64,000 bases of DNA. Origin: an uncultured Flavobacteriales bacterium. Its GTDB lineage: Bacteria; Bacteroidota; Bacteroidia; Flavobacteriales_E; Vicingaceae. This document shows, piece after piece, positions 62,775 through 64,000 of the stretch. The translations under genes were made by a program, and so were the position numbers. The DNA lies in NCBI GenBank assembly GCA_913056345.1, contig CAJXMH010000010.1, forward strand, positions 30,940 to 94,939. The letters run 5' to 3'. Positions within the stretch are counted from its first letter, which is position 1. The number at the start of each line of letters is the position of its first letter. The notes under the pieces were generated by a model. That model saw nothing but the letters and a program-made list of their open reading frames with translations. It did not search any database and was not told where the DNA came from.

Positions 62775-64000
62775 GGCTGTTTGCGTTTTAATGGTGCCAA
62801 GAAACTAGTCTTTACTTTGTCTAGCAGTTCACCTTCTTTTGTGTAAACACCAAAATATATTTTAGAATTGCGCTGCTTTACTTCCGAAAGGTTAAGGGTT
62901 AGGAAGAACGAACCTTCTGCAATAGATTCAGATGGAATTACAAAATCTTCCGAACCAATGTATTCAACTTTCCCATCTCCATCAATTAGTTTGATCTCTG
63001 CAGGAATATCCTCAAAGGTTTTATTGATGATCTTGTAGTTGTATAAATTGCTGACCATGTTTTCCCCTCGTTTCTGGTATTGTTGACCAGGAGTTTTTAA
63101 AATGGTGGCATCTACATCTGAACGGTTAACCAATAAGAAGCTAACTAAACCTAAGAGTAATACAAGTACAATAGAGTAGCCAATTGTGCGTACGCTTAAT
63201 TTCTTTTTAGTCTTATTGACAATCCCCTCTTCAGAATCATATCGAATAAGGCCCTTTGGAAGCCCTACACTTTCCATTATATGATCACAAGCATCCATAC
63301 ATGCGGTGCAATTCACGCACTCTAGCTGAGTTCCATTTCTAATATCTATTCCGGTTGGGCAAACATCAACGCACTGATGACAATCGATACAATCTCCTTT
63401 TCCAGCTTCTTCTCGATCTTCATTTTTCTTAAACCTACCTCTCACTTCTCCTCTGATGTAATCATAAGCTACAACAATAGAGTTACGGTCTAGCATTACC
63501 CCTTGAAGCCTTCCGTAAGGGCATGCAACCAAACATACCTGTTCTCTAAACCAGCTAAAGACCCAGTAGAAAACGCCTGTAAAAATTAAAATTGAAATCA
63601 AGCCGCTGATATGGTTCAGAGGATTGTCGGTTATAATGCTTAAAAGCTCATCTGAACCGATAATATATGCTAAAAAGGTATTGGCTATTAAGAAGGAAAT
63701 GCCAAAAAAGATACTATGCTTGATTGCTCGTTTTCTAATTTTCTCCGCATTCCAAGGAGCATCTGCTAAGCGTTTTTGATGCTTAAAGTCGCCATCGATC
63801 CAATATTCAATTTTTCTGAAAACCATTTCCATGAAAATGGTTTGTGGACACACCCAGCCGCAGAATAACCGGCCAAAAACAACTGTAAATAGGACAACGA
63901 AAAGTATGCCCGACAACATGACCAAAACAAAAATGTAAAAGTCTTGAGGCCAAAATACCTGACCAAAAATGATAAACTTTCGTTCAAGGATGTTGATCAT
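62771..64000 (-). CDS. ccoG: Cytochrome c oxidase accessory protein CcoG (5' end outside window)
   Basis: 409 codons are visible; family members have about 470, so roughly 60 N-terminal residues lie beyond the right edge. Several membrane helices (QDFYIFVLVMLSGILFVVLF and the helices after DAPWNAEKIRKR), the FCGWVCPQTIFMEMVFRKIE motif, and two 4Fe-4S clusters (CIDCHQCVDVCPTGI; CVNCTACMDACDHIM) followed by GLIRYDSEEGIVNK. The periplasmic Ig-like C-domain is intact. CcoG/FixG reduces copper for cbb3 oxidase assembly. The structural ccoNOP genes are probably just outside the window. Confidence 0.95.
   Translation of the reverse strand: MINILERKFIIFGQVFWPQDFYIFVLVMLSGILFVVLFTVVFGRLFCGWVCPQTIFMEMVFRKIEYWIDGDFKHQKRLADAPWNAEKIRKRAIKHSIFFGISFLIANTFLAYIIGSDELLSIITDNPLNHISGLISILIFTGVFYWVFSWFREQVCLVACPYGRLQGVMLDRNSIVVAYDYIRGEVRGRFKKNEDREEAGKGDCIDCHQCVDVCPTGIDIRNGTQLECVNCTACMDACDHIMESVGLPKGLIRYDSEEGIVNKTKKKLSVRTIGYSIVLVLLLGLVSFLLVNRSDVDATILKTPGQQYQKRGENMVSNLYNYKIINKTFEDIPAEIKLIDGDGKVEYIGSEDFVIPSESIAEGSFFLTLNLSEVKQRNSKIYFGVYTKEGELLDKVKTSFLAPLKRKQP

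Noticed and set aside
1..64000. CRISPR array, prophage, insertion sequence or plasmid origin
   Set aside because: No regularly spaced repeats, no transposase, integrase or structural phage genes were seen on either strand.

Overview
The window comes from a member of the Bacteroidota, most likely a marine-type Flavobacteriales bacterium. The evidence is AT-rich DNA, promoters with the TAnnTTTG -7 element instead of Shine-Dalgarno-rich leaders, secreted proteins with the type IX secretion (T9SS) C-terminal signal, a PorZ-like propeller protein, SprB-type repeats, DUF4837 and DUF4175 proteins, and a bifunctional phosphoglucose/phosphomannose isomerase. No phage, transposase or CRISPR array is visible. 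Two tRNA genes (Arg-TCG, Cys-GCA) are present.

Layout. 1-443 is the start of a secreted adhesin-like protein running off the left edge. 548-6411 is a leftward light/oxidative-stress cluster: a MerR regulator with a cobalamin-type light-sensing domain, an ECF sigma factor, phytoene desaturase, phytoene synthase, an unusual SDR and a photolyase. 6518-12490 holds housekeeping genes (uvrC, gpsA, lysS, pgi/pmi). 12491-14598 is accessory: palindromic and direct repeats, a beta-lactamase-fold hydrolase and a lone EndoU-type nuclease. 14660-22737 has a TonB receptor with a small membrane protein, a chain of overlapping genes (YjbR, DUF502, coiled-coil protein, TlpA thioredoxin), an M28 peptidase and rpiB. 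23157-29669 pairs a MORN-repeat protein with an eight-PAS histidine kinase and a LytTR regulator. 29671-38033 holds an FAD oxidase, tatA, gatA, a LysM transglycosylase, DUF4837, recO and porZ. 38099-49347 holds tRNA-Arg, a methyltransferase, mnmG, ybeY, an RsbW-like ATPase, a giant DUF4175 protein, an rRNA methyltransferase, gltX-folB, tRNA-Cys and pabA/trpG. 49458-57693 holds an ALDH7-type dehydrogenase, two tandem T9SS metalloproteases and a broken formyltransferase gene. 57919-64000 holds an OmpA-family protein, a PLP decarboxylase and the ccoG-ccoH-safE maturation genes of cbb3 oxidase.

The most notable points are: (1) the B12-photoreceptor/ECF/carotenoid/photolyase operon, with an array of palindromes over the sigma-factor promoter; (2) a solitary cytoplasmic EndoU-like nuclease with conserved catalytic histidines and no recognisable immunity partner; (3) a 623-bp perfectly identical tract shared by two otherwise diverged metalloprotease paralogs, indicating gene conversion or very recent exchange; (4) a nested, multi-branched inverted-repeat structure of about 124 nt directly behind tRNA-Cys; (5) intergenic palindromic elements of common architecture at 9.5, 12.6 and 49.4 kb; and (6) a formyltransferase pseudogene.

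All functional calls were made by reading motifs and translations by eye. No database search, alignment program or RNA-folding program was run.
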